Origin: Ornithinicoccus hortensis
GTDB taxonomy: Bacteria; Actinomycetota; Actinomycetes; Actinomycetales; Dermatophilaceae
DNA length: 64,000 nt
NCBI RefSeq assembly: GCF_006716185.1
Contig: NZ_VFOP01000001.1
Coordinates: 2,914,001 to 2,978,000, forward strand
Direction of reading: 5' to 3'
The first letter of the stretch is position 1; the number at the start of each line of letters is the position of its first letter. Made by a program: the position numbers and the translations under genes. The notes beneath the pieces were generated by a model that was given only the letters and a program-made list of their open reading frames with translations, had not been told where the DNA came from and did no database searches. Below, piece by piece: positions 14,622-22,413 of the stretch.

Positions 14622-16568
14622 CTAGGAGGTCCACGCCCGCCACAACGAGGCGTACTCACCATCCGCGGCGAGCAGTTCGTCGTGGCTGCCCAGCTCCGCG
14701 ATCCGACCATCGATCACGACCGCGATCCGGTCGGCGTCGTGGGCGGTGTGCAACCGGTGGGCGATGGCGACGACGGTGCGGCCGGTGAGCAGCGCGCTCA
14801 TCGACCCCTCGAGGTGCCGCGCGGTCCGCGGGTCGATCAGCGAGGTCGCCTCGTCCAGGACGAGGGTGTGCGGGTCCGCCAGGATCAACCGGGCCAGCGC
14901 GACCTGCTGCGCCTGCGCCGGGGTCAGCACCAGGTTGCCCGAGCCCAGCTCGGTGTCCAGACCCTCCGGCAGGGCCGACACCCAGTCCCAGGCATCCACC
15001 GTCCGCAGGGCCCGCACGACCTCCTCGTCCGGAGCACCGTCCCGCGCCAGCACCACGTTGTCCCGCACGCTCCCGCGGAACACGTGGTGCTCCTGGGTCA
15101 CCAGCGCCACCTCGGCCCGGAGCGCCTGCAGCGGCAGCTCGGTGAGCTCGACGCCGCCGACCTGGACCGAACCAGTCCGCGGGGCATGGATGCCCCCGAG
15201 GAGGCGGCCCAGGGTGGACTTGCCGGACCCAGAGGGCCCGACGATGGCCAACCGCTCGCCGGGCTGCAGCTCCAGGTCGATCCCGTGCAGGACGTCGTGG
15301 TCCTCGCGGTAGGCATAGCGCAGGTCCTGACCGCGCAGGTCACGGCCGGAGGGCAGCGCCGTCCCGGGGGTGCGGCCGGCCGGGACCTCGGCGATGCCGA
15401 GCAACCGGGTCGTCGAGGCGACGCCGACCTGCAGCTCGTCGATGGTGCCGACCAGGCGGTCGAACGGGGCGTAGAACTGCTCGACATACAGCATCGCGGC
15501 GGTGATCTGGCCGAGGGTCAACCAGCCCTGCCCGTACCCCCACGCCCCGAGGACCAGGGTCACCACGCGGGGCAGGCTGAACGCGGTGTCCATCACCCCG
15601 AACAGCAGGTTGCGCAGGGTCAGCCCGTAGCGCTCCGCCTGCGCGGACACCTCGATGTCATCGCCGGCGGCCGCCCGGCGGACCGGCTGCAGGCCGAGTG
15701 CTTCGACGGTGCGGACGCCCTCGACGGTCTCGGTGAGGGTGGTGTTGATCTGCGAGTAGGTCGCGCCCTCGGTGAGGTACCCCGCGGGCGCCTCCCGCAG
15801 GTAGCGCCGGACCTGGATGACCGCGAGCGAGAGCAGCACCAGGACCGGCAGGGTCAGGAACCAGCTGTTGACGGCCATCGCGACCAGCGTGAGCAGGACC
15901 GTGATGGTGCCGATGATGAACTCCGGGATGGCGAACCGGACGCTGCGGCTCATCGCCCCGACGTCGCGGGTCACCCGGGTCACCAGGTCGCCGGTGCTGG
16001 CGTTCTCCACCCGCCCCAGCGGCAGGCGGAGCACCGCCCTGATCACGTATTCGCGGGCCTCGGCCAGCACGCCCTGCCCCAGCAGCGCGCCGCTCCACCG
16101 GGCCAGGAACATCATCACGGCCTGGGTGACCAACACAACGGTCACCAGGAGGACCAGACCGGTGGTCGCCTCGGCCAGGTCGATGCCGTCCGCGGCCGCC
16201 TCGTCGACCAACCGGCCCAACAGCATCGGCACGGCGAGGCCGGCGACGGCCGTCAGCGCGTTGGCGAGGACGACCAGCACGACCAACAGGCCGCGACGAC
16301 GCAGCAGTCCGCCGAGGAAAGCCAGGACGGTGCGGCTGCGGGCCACCGGGAGGCCCCGTTCGGGGTCGAACGCCTGGGCCATGTGGGCCTGCGCCCGTTC
16401 CCGCCGTATGCCGTGTCGTTGCCAGAGCGCGCGCTGGCGCTCGGTGAGGCTGGCGCCGACCGGGGGCCTGAGGGTGTCGGGTATCGCCGGCGGGCGATCC
16501 GAGCGCTCCCGCCAGGTGTTCGGCGAATCGGCCAGGACTGACCGGTTCAGGTCGGTGCTCGTGCTCAT
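14622..16568 (-). CDS. ABC exporter subunit (TMD-NBD) with intact Walker A but degenerate signature
   Basis: 648 residues from ATG 16568 (GAGGAGG just upstream). N-terminal ~320 residues are a six-helix type-I exporter membrane domain with FLGGLLRRRGLLVV at its start. The nucleotide domain has Walker A GPSGSGKST near residue 446, Walker B LVLDEATSLID near 566 and H-loop IAHRL near 600, all normal. The signature that should read LSGGQ is LTPAQAQQ near 547. It pairs with the upstream gene, which has the opposite pattern, so one composite ATP site is complete and the other is not. The ATG overlaps the partner's stop (ATGA). Substrate unknown; drug/lipid-type exporter by fold. Confidence 0.88.
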   Translation of the reverse strand: MSTSTDLNRSVLADSPNTWRERSDRPPAIPDTLRPPVGASLTERQRALWQRHGIRRERAQAHMAQAFDPERGLPVARSRTVLAFLGGLLRRRGLLVVLVVLANALTAVAGLAVPMLLGRLVDEAAADGIDLAEATTGLVLLVTVVLVTQAVMMFLARWSGALLGQGVLAEAREYVIRAVLRLPLGRVENASTGDLVTRVTRDVGAMSRSVRFAIPEFIIGTITVLLTLVAMAVNSWFLTLPVLVLLSLAVIQVRRYLREAPAGYLTEGATYSQINTTLTETVEGVRTVEALGLQPVRRAAAGDDIEVSAQAERYGLTLRNLLFGVMDTAFSLPRVVTLVLGAWGYGQGWLTLGQITAAMLYVEQFYAPFDRLVGTIDELQVGVASTTRLLGIAEVPAGRTPGTALPSGRDLRGQDLRYAYREDHDVLHGIDLELQPGERLAIVGPSGSGKSTLGRLLGGIHAPRTGSVQVGGVELTELPLQALRAEVALVTQEHHVFRGSVRDNVVLARDGAPDEEVVRALRTVDAWDWVSALPEGLDTELGSGNLVLTPAQAQQVALARLILADPHTLVLDEATSLIDPRTARHLEGSMSALLTGRTVVAIAHRLHTAHDADRIAVVIDGRIAELGSHDELLAADGEYASLWRAWTS

Positions 16569-18634
16569 CGGTGCCTCCTCTCCACCATGTCTGCCAGTTC
16601 CATGCCGGGGCGTGTGTCCCCGTCGCGGCCCTCGGGAGCGTCGGCCGCACCTTCCGGCCCGGCCACGGTGGCGCCGGCCGGATCCTCCGGTCCGGCCACC
16701 TCGGCCGCGCCGGGCAGCGGTGCGGTGTCCTCCGCGTCCTCCGCGGACTCCTCGCCCCGCAGCACCACGCGGCGGTAGGCCGCACTGCGCCGGGCCAGCT
16801 CCGCGTGGGTGCCGGTCTCGGTCACTACGCCGTCCTCGAGCAGGGCCACCTCGTCGGCCTGGTGCAGCATCAGCGGCGAGGCGGTCATCACCACGGTGGT
16901 GCGTCCGGACCTGGCCCGCGGCAACCGCTGCGCGATCACGGCCTCGGTGTGGGCGTCCACCGCCGAGGTCGGCTCGACGAGCACCAGGACGCCGACGTCG
17001 GTCGCCAGGGCACGTGCCAGCACGAGTCGCTGGCGCTGGCCTCCGGAGAGTCCACGGCCACGCTCCTCCAGCACGCCCTGCCACCCGCCGGGGAGCACGT
17101 CGTAGACGTCCTCGGCGGCGGCCGCGTGCAGCGCCTGCTCGGCGTCCTCCCGGTCGAGCCGGCCGTGCGGGTCGATGGCCTCCTGCAGCGTCCCGGCGAA
17201 CACGTGCGCCCCGGTGTCGCTGACCAGGACGGCACGACGCACCTCGGTGATCGGCAGGTCGGCGAGGTCGACGCCGTCGAGGGTCACGCCCCAGCTGCCC
17301 CGGGCCCGTTCCAGGTCCCGTGCGTGCAGGGCACGACGCTGTTTCTCGGCCTCGGCCATCGCCCTGCGGGAGGCCCGGCCGGCGCCGATCTCCTCCCCGC
17401 CGTCCAGCGGCACCGGCTCGGTGTCGCCGGGCAGGTAGCGGCCCAGCCGGTCGGCCAGGGCGGCGCTGTCGTCGGGCCGGCCGCTGACCACCATGGTCAA
17501 CCGGCCCGGGCGGACCCGCAGGCCCGACGCCTCGTCATACAGCTCGCCGACCCACTCCCGGTCGGCCCCGGCGCGCGACGGCTCGGCCGGGACCGGGGCA
17601 GTGTCGGACGCCACGGGCCACGGGGCCGGCTGACCGAGCACGCCGACCGCCTTGCGGGCCGAGACCCGGGTGCGGGTGTACTTCTGGGCGAACTCGAAGA
17701 AGGTGCGGATCGGCTGGACCAGGAAGAGGGCATAGCCGAGGAAGGTCACCAGCTCCCCGACCCGGAGCGCGCCGGACTGCACCTGGCGCACCCCCAACCA
17801 CATCAGGGCCACCACGAAGAGCCCCGAGAGCAGCACCCCCACCGCCTCGACCAGGGCAGTCCAGGCGCCCGCCTGCACACCCGCGGCGCGGACCCGCTGG
17901 GAGGACGCGGCATACCCGTCGCCGAAGATCCGCTCGCCGCCGATCCCGCGCAGGATGCGCAGCCCACCGACGATGTCGGTCGCCTTGGAGGTCAGCGTCG
18001 AGTCCCGGGACCGTTCCCGCATCTGGGCGTTGCTCAAGGGACGCAGCAGCGGCGCGCTGACCAGCACGAGCAGCGGGGCGACCAGCAGCACGACGAGGCC
18101 CAACTGGAGGTTGATCTGCAGCACGATGGTGGCCACCAGCAGGTAGGCGACCAGGTTCCCGAGCGAGCGGGCAAAGATCTCCAGGAAGCCACCGAACTGG
18201 TCCCCGTCGCTGCCGGAGATGCTGAGCACCTCACCGGTCGGGCTGCGGCGGGTCAGCACGTGCCCGAGCTGCACCGCCTTGTTGCCGACCAGCCGGGTGG
18301 TGCCGTAGCCGGCGATCAGCCAGGACCGCACGATCACGGTGTGCGAGACCACGCCCGAGAGCGCGCCGAGCAGGGTGACGACCAGGAGCAGCCCGGCGAA
18401 ACCGGCCACCACGGAGGGGTCGCCGGCCAGGATGCCGTCGTCGATGACCCGGCCGAAGATCCACGGGGTCAGCGCGGTGGGCAGCACCCAGAACAGCATC
18501 GTCACGGTGGCGACCAGCACGAGATCGCCCTGCTGCCGGATCAGCCACCACAGGAAGCGGTTCGGTGATCGGGTGTCAGGGCGTTGCGAGGCCCCCTCGG
18601 TGTATGCCGAGATGGTGGGTGGGAAGTCATGCAT
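16565..18634 (-). CDS. ABC exporter subunit (TMD-NBD) with lost Walker A but intact signature
   Basis: 689 residues. Six membrane helices in residues 25-310, then an NBD-like domain. The P-loop position near 385 reads VVSGRPDDSAAL: no glycine-lysine motif remains. Walker B is VLVEPTSAVD, with the usual Asp replaced by Val, and the H-loop reads MTASPL, without His. By contrast the signature LSGGQRQR near 528 is perfect. It can thus only complete the partner's ATP site. A long acidic Ala/Glu/Pro tail follows. Start ATG 18634 has no Shine-Dalgarno; TAGTCT lies 9 bases upstream on its strand, so a near-leaderless transcript is possible. Confidence 0.88.
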   Translation of the reverse strand: MHDFPPTISAYTEGASQRPDTRSPNRFLWWLIRQQGDLVLVATVTMLFWVLPTALTPWIFGRVIDDGILAGDPSVVAGFAGLLLVVTLLGALSGVVSHTVIVRSWLIAGYGTTRLVGNKAVQLGHVLTRRSPTGEVLSISGSDGDQFGGFLEIFARSLGNLVAYLLVATIVLQINLQLGLVVLLVAPLLVLVSAPLLRPLSNAQMRERSRDSTLTSKATDIVGGLRILRGIGGERIFGDGYAASSQRVRAAGVQAGAWTALVEAVGVLLSGLFVVALMWLGVRQVQSGALRVGELVTFLGYALFLVQPIRTFFEFAQKYTRTRVSARKAVGVLGQPAPWPVASDTAPVPAEPSRAGADREWVGELYDEASGLRVRPGRLTMVVSGRPDDSAALADRLGRYLPGDTEPVPLDGGEEIGAGRASRRAMAEAEKQRRALHARDLERARGSWGVTLDGVDLADLPITEVRRAVLVSDTGAHVFAGTLQEAIDPHGRLDREDAEQALHAAAAEDVYDVLPGGWQGVLEERGRGLSGGQRQRLVLARALATDVGVLVLVEPTSAVDAHTEAVIAQRLPRARSGRTTVVMTASPLMLHQADEVALLEDGVVTETGTHAELARRSAAYRRVVLRGEESAEDAEDTAPLPGAAEVAGPEDPAGATVAGPEGAADAPEGRDGDTRPGMELADMVERRHR

Positions 18635-18698
18635 AGCCCGCCAAGACTAAGTGGCCACCACCGCTGCGGCCTACCGGTTTTCCCCGAGCCCAGGGGGC

Positions 18699-20033
18699 TC
18701 AGGTCCAGCGGATCGGCAACCGCTTGATCCCGCGCTGGAAGGAGGACCGGAGCAGCGCCGGCGCGCCGGCTGGTTCGAGCCAGGAGGTCCGGGCCAGCAG
18801 CCCCGTGAACATGGTGCGCATCTGCACCCGGGCCAGGTGCGCCCCGAGGCAGAAGTGTGGCCCGTGGCCGAACACCAGGTGGTCCCGCGCCTCCCGGGTC
18901 ACGTCGAAGTCCTCCGGGCGCTCGAACACCCGCGGGTCGCGGTTGGCGGACAGGAAGCTCACCACCACCTTGTCCCCGGCCGCGACGGGCTGGTCGCCGA
19001 CGACGGTGTCCCGGGTCGCGGTGCGCCGGAACACCATGACCGGGGTCCACCAGCGCAGCATCTCCTCCACGGCGGCCGGTATGCGGTCTGGTTCGGCCCG
19101 CAGCAGCCGTTGCGTGTCCGGGTGGGTGAGCAGGGCGTGCATCCCGCCGGGCAGACCGTTGCGCAGCGTCTCGTTGCCGGCCACCGCGAACAGCCAGAAC
19201 ATGTTCTCGAACTCCTCGACGCTGATCGCGTCGGCCTGGCCGAGCATGATCGACATGACGTCGTCGCCGGGGTCCTGCTGCTTGCGTTCCCCGAGCAGGT
19301 GGGCATAGCGGTAGAGGTCCGGCATCCCCTCCCGCGACCGCGGGTCCGGCATCCGGCCCTCGGCGTCGGGCTCGGGCCGGACGGCGAGCGCCTCCCGGGC
19401 CAGGTCGGTGCCGGCCGCCGGGTCGAAGGCCGCGCTCGTGGCGTAGTCGGGGTCCTGGAAGCCGATCACCCGGTTGGACCAGTCGAAGAGCAGCATCCGG
19501 TCCTGGGGAGGCACCCCGAGCACGTCGGCCAGGGTGAGCAGCGGCAGGTCGGCGGCCACGTCCTTGGCGAAGTCCAGCTCCTGCCCCGGCCCGGTCAGCG
19601 CCCGGTCCACGATCGCGCTCACGTGCCCGGCGATCTGCTCCTCCAACCGGGTCACCGCCCGCGCGCTGAACGAACGCTGCAGCGGCCGCCGCAGCCGGGT
19701 GTGCTCCGGCGGGTCCTGGTTGAGCATCATCCGCTGCACGTAGGCGAGGTCCTCGGGCTTGGCCGGGTCACGCACCTGGGTCGCGCCGGTGTGCGAGGAG
19801 AAGGTCGCCGGGTCCTTCAGGACCGACTGCACGTCCGCATGCCGCAGCACCAGCCAGTAGCCCGGCCCACCGGGGAAGCCCGGGCCGGGTGGTTCCTCGA
19901 CCCACACCACACCCGGGTCCGTCTCACGGAGCCGGGCGAGCACCTCCAGGGGCGCCCCCTCGACATACGTCCCCGGGTCGTGCACCACCGAGGTGCCCTC
20001 GGCGGCCACGCGGACGCCGGCCGACGCACTCAC
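18699..20033 (-). CDS. Cytochrome P450
   Basis: 444 residues from GTG 20033. Hallmarks: I-helix FAVAGNETLRN near residue 275, K-helix EEMLR near 322, and heme-binding FGHGPHFCLGAHLAR with the cysteine ligand near 393. HTRLRRPLQRSFSARAV is a typical C-helix segment. Soluble bacterial class I monooxygenase needing a separate ferredoxin, which is not in the window. The start lies 10 bases downstream of the hydrolase stop on the same strand, so the two are co-transcribed. Longer upstream extensions of the frame run into the hydrolase gene and were rejected. Substrate unknown; the CYP125/CYP142-like motif set hints at a hydrophobic lipid or terpenoid substrate, only weakly. Confidence 0.88.
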   Translation of the reverse strand: MSASAGVRVAAEGTSVVHDPGTYVEGAPLEVLARLRETDPGVVWVEEPPGPGFPGGPGYWLVLRHADVQSVLKDPATFSSHTGATQVRDPAKPEDLAYVQRMMLNQDPPEHTRLRRPLQRSFSARAVTRLEEQIAGHVSAIVDRALTGPGQELDFAKDVAADLPLLTLADVLGVPPQDRMLLFDWSNRVIGFQDPDYATSAAFDPAAGTDLAREALAVRPEPDAEGRMPDPRSREGMPDLYRYAHLLGERKQQDPGDDVMSIMLGQADAISVEEFENMFWLFAVAGNETLRNGLPGGMHALLTHPDTQRLLRAEPDRIPAAVEEMLRWWTPVMVFRRTATRDTVVGDQPVAAGDKVVVSFLSANRDPRVFERPEDFDVTREARDHLVFGHGPHFCLGAHLARVQMRTMFTGLLARTSWLEPAGAPALLRSSFQRGIKRLPIRWT

Positions 20034-20043
20034 TGCCCGGCGC

Positions 20044-20799
20044 TCACTTGTCGGCCAGGAACGCCTCGATCGCGGTGGCGAGCGCGACCGGGACCTCGTG
20101 CATCGCGTAGTGACCGCACGCGGGCAGCTCGACCAGCTCGACACCGTCATACTGCTGCTGCCAGGTCTGCCGCATCGCCTCGGCCGACAGCGCGGGGTCG
20201 TGCTCCCCCACGATGACCGCGATGGGCGTGGTGGGGCTGCCGATGCCGGCCGTGTAGTCGTCGTTGACCCAGGACTGGACGGCGCCGGCGAAGGCCGCCA
20301 CGTCGGCGGTGCTGGTGGAGAAGTCCCGCATCGAGTCCAGCCAGGCGCCGGAGTTGCGGTTGCCGGTCGTGAAGTCGATGATCGCGCGCCGCTTCGCCGG
20401 GTCGTCGGGGGCGCCGAAGAACAGGCCCTGGCCGTCCTCGTCCAGGGGCAGCGGCGCGGCGGACACGGGGCTGATCCCGATTAGGGCACGCACCCGGTCG
20501 CCCGCCTGCTGCAACAGGGACGCCGCGGCCTTGCCGCCCATCGAGTGGCCCACCACGGAGAACCGGTCCAGACCCAGCTCGTCGGCCGCGGCCAACGCGT
20601 CGGCGGCGTACTCCTGCATGGTGAACTCCCCGGTCTCGCCCTGGCGGGCGCCGTAACCGCGCATCTCCGGGAAGTAGTAGGTGTAGGTGTCGCCGTCGAC
20701 CACTTCGGGCAGGTAGCCCCACCCGTCGGCCGCCCCGAACCACCCGTGCAGGCAGAGCACCGCATGCTCCCCCGTGCCGACCCGCTTGACCTCACCCAT
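20044..20799 (-). CDS. Alpha/beta hydrolase
   Basis: 251 residues from ATG 20799, with GAGGAGG upstream. Catalytic serine in the nucleophile elbow VVGHSMGGKA near residue 99, acid Asp in VGEHDPAL and His in CGHYAMHEVP near the C-terminus; oxyanion region LHGWFGAADGW near 22. Alpha/beta-hydrolase fold of the lactonase/esterase/C-C hydrolase group. First gene of a leftward operon with P450, possibly with the exporter downstream. It may hydrolyse an ester or lactone made by the P450, but no substrate is visible. Confidence 0.85.
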   Translation of the reverse strand: MGEVKRVGTGEHAVLCLHGWFGAADGWGYLPEVVDGDTYTYYFPEMRGYGARQGETGEFTMQEYAADALAAADELGLDRFSVVGHSMGGKAAASLLQQAGDRVRALIGISPVSAAPLPLDEDGQGLFFGAPDDPAKRRAIIDFTTGNRNSGAWLDSMRDFSTSTADVAAFAGAVQSWVNDDYTAGIGSPTTPIAVIVGEHDPALSAEAMRQTWQQQYDGVELVELPACGHYAMHEVPVALATAIEAFLADK

Positions 20800-20884
20800 G
20801 CTGGTTCCTCCTCGTCGAGTACTTCGGGCCCAGTATGCCGGGTGGGCCCGACAGCGCCTGCCGCTCCCGCCTGGACCTCTCCCC

Positions 20885-21109
20885 TCAGGCTCCCCTGCGC
20901 TTGCGGTCGGCCAGGAACCGCCGTTCCTCCGGCACCTGCAGGTCGTCGCACAGCGTCGTCCAGACGGTGCGGACCGGGACGCCGTCCTCGACCGCCTGCA
21001 GCACGGTCCGGTCGCCGAGGGCGTGCAGGGCGTGGCCGGCGGCCAGGGTCCGGGCATACGCGGGGCCGAACTCCTGGTCCATCAGCTGCCAGAACTCACT
21101 CAACCGCAT
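20885..21109 (-). CDS. DUF3046 domain protein
   Basis: 74 residues from ATG 21109, giving the family N-terminus MRLSEFWQLMDQEFG. DUF3046 proteins are short actinobacterial proteins of unknown function, usually next to recA/recX; here recA is not nearby, so the gene is displaced relative to the common order. The rest (AGHALHALGDRTVLQAVEDGV, cut short here) matches the family pattern, where the end is basic (ADRKRRGA). Confidence 0.85.
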   Translation of the reverse strand: MRLSEFWQLMDQEFGPAYARTLAAGHALHALGDRTVLQAVEDGVPVRTVWTTLCDDLQVPEERRFLADRKRRGA

Positions 21110-21161
21110 GCCCACCACCCGTTCTCCACGGTGCAACGGTACGGCGTCTGGTGGCGCACCG

Positions 21162-22082
21162 TCACCCGAGCAACCAGACGGTGACCAGCATCGCCGGCAT
21201 CGCGAGCACGGTGGTCAGGAAGACGCCGTCGCGGGCGATCCGGACGGCACGTCCGTAGGCGACGGCGAGGATGAAGACGTTCTGCGCGGTGGGCAGTGCG
21301 GCGATCACGGTGGCTGCCGTCAGCTCGGCGTGCCCCAGGCCCAGCACGAAGTGCCCGACGAGGGCGGTGAACAGCGGCATGAGGCCTAGTTTGGAGAGCA
21401 CCACGAACGCCAACTCTGGCGCGGTGCCGCCGGCCCCCGGACGCGGGGAGAGCCGCAACGAGATACCGAAGGCCAACAGCATGGACGGGATCGCGATCCC
21501 GGAGATGAGCTCGATCGGGTCGATCACGAAGCCGGGCAGCCGGATGTCGGCCAGCCCCACCCCCAGACCGAGGAGCGAGGCGACGGTGAGCGGGTTGGTG
21601 AAGGGGCGCCCCAGCATACGGAGGACGGAGGCCCGCCCTCCCCCGGACACGTCGAGCCCCGCCAGCCAGAACGGCTGCAGCACCAGCAGCTGGAAGAGCA
21701 GGATCGGCGCGGCGAGCGAGGCGTCCCCCAGGACGTAGGCGGCGATCGGCAGGCCCAGGTTGTTGGCGTTCACGTAGGAGACGACCATCCCGCCCATGAA
21801 CAGGTGCGTCGGGTCACGCTTCCAGACCAACCGCGCCACGAGGATGTAGGTGGCGCTGGTCAGCACCACCCCACTGATGGTGGCCGCCAGGTAGCCGGAG
21901 AACAACACGGCCGTCTCGGCGCGCGAGACCACGATGAAGAGCAGCGCGGGTGAGCCGATCCGGAAGGTGAGCTGGGCCAGGATCCGCTGCTCGGTCTCGC
22001 CGAACAGGCCGAGGTGCGCGACGAGCCACCCGACGGCGACGACCACGCCGATCAGCCCGAAGCCCTGCACCACGGCACCCAC
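21162..22082 (-). CDS. AEC family transporter (auxin efflux carrier-like permease)
   Basis: 306 residues from GTG 22082 (GTG 22073 is an alternative). Ten or so hydrophobic segments; NANNLGLPIAAYVLGD near residue 105 and the late segment LPTAQNVFILAVAYGR are characteristic of the AEC/membrane-transport-protein family, which exports or imports small organic acids. Divergent from the small gene at 22155 across 72 bases. Substrate unknown. Confidence 0.82.
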   Translation of the reverse strand: MGAVVQGFGLIGVVVAVGWLVAHLGLFGETEQRILAQLTFRIGSPALLFIVVSRAETAVLFSGYLAATISGVVLTSATYILVARLVWKRDPTHLFMGGMVVSYVNANNLGLPIAAYVLGDASLAAPILLFQLLVLQPFWLAGLDVSGGGRASVLRMLGRPFTNPLTVASLLGLGVGLADIRLPGFVIDPIELISGIAIPSMLLAFGISLRLSPRPGAGGTAPELAFVVLSKLGLMPLFTALVGHFVLGLGHAELTAATVIAALPTAQNVFILAVAYGRAVRIARDGVFLTTVLAMPAMLVTVWLLG

Positions 22083-22154
22083 GGGGGCAGTATCGCGGTC
22101 CGGGAGTGAGATGATGTCACCGGGCCCGGACAACGAGACTCGACGGAGGAACCA

Positions 22155-22373
22155 GTGGGAGCCAAGGACACGCGCGGTTATGACGACCTGGTCTGGTGGC
22201 AGAAGCTGCTGGTGCACGCCAAGGTGTGGCAGCCCCCGCACCGCACCAAGCACCACGAACTGCGGGACATGGAGCGCCCCGTGCCGCCGCCGGTCACCGG
22301 CGCCTACGGCAACGAGGTCGTCCAGCCGAGCAAGCCGCGGCTGGTGCCGCAGCGGGAGGACAACCGCGGCTGA
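22155..22373 (+). CDS. Small conserved-type hypothetical protein
   Basis: 72 residues. GTG start with GGAGGA at 22145-22150. Soluble, aromatic N-terminal half (DDLVWWQKLLVHAKVW) and a Pro-rich C-terminal half; no membrane segment and no recognised domain. It sits 39 bases before lhr on the same strand. The clean ribosome-binding site and coding-like third positions support a real gene; I do not recognise a function. Confidence 0.65.
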   Translation: MGAKDTRGYDDLVWWQKLLVHAKVWQPPHRTKHHELRDMERPVPPPVTGAYGNEVVQPSKPRLVPQREDNRG

Positions 22374-22400
22374 ACATCCGGCTCTGTCGGTCGGCCGTGA

Positions 22401-22413
22401 CAGGCTGACCGGG
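22401..22413 (+). promoter_or_regulatory. -10-like element of a probable leaderless lhr transcript
   Basis: CAGGCT (22401-22406) is exactly six bases before the GTG start of lhr and no Shine-Dalgarno is present. The -35 is not convincing. The same -10/N6/start spacing recurs at several other genes here. Confidence 0.3.

Noticed and set aside
16569-17084. 172-residue N-terminal extension of the second exporter subunit
   Set aside because: Arg/Gly-rich nonsense overlapping the partner gene; ATG 16568 has a strong ribosome-binding site.
14682-18568. Long rightward frames opposite the ABC exporter genes
   Set aside because: Composition is typical of shadow frames and the exporter domains are unambiguous on the minus strand.
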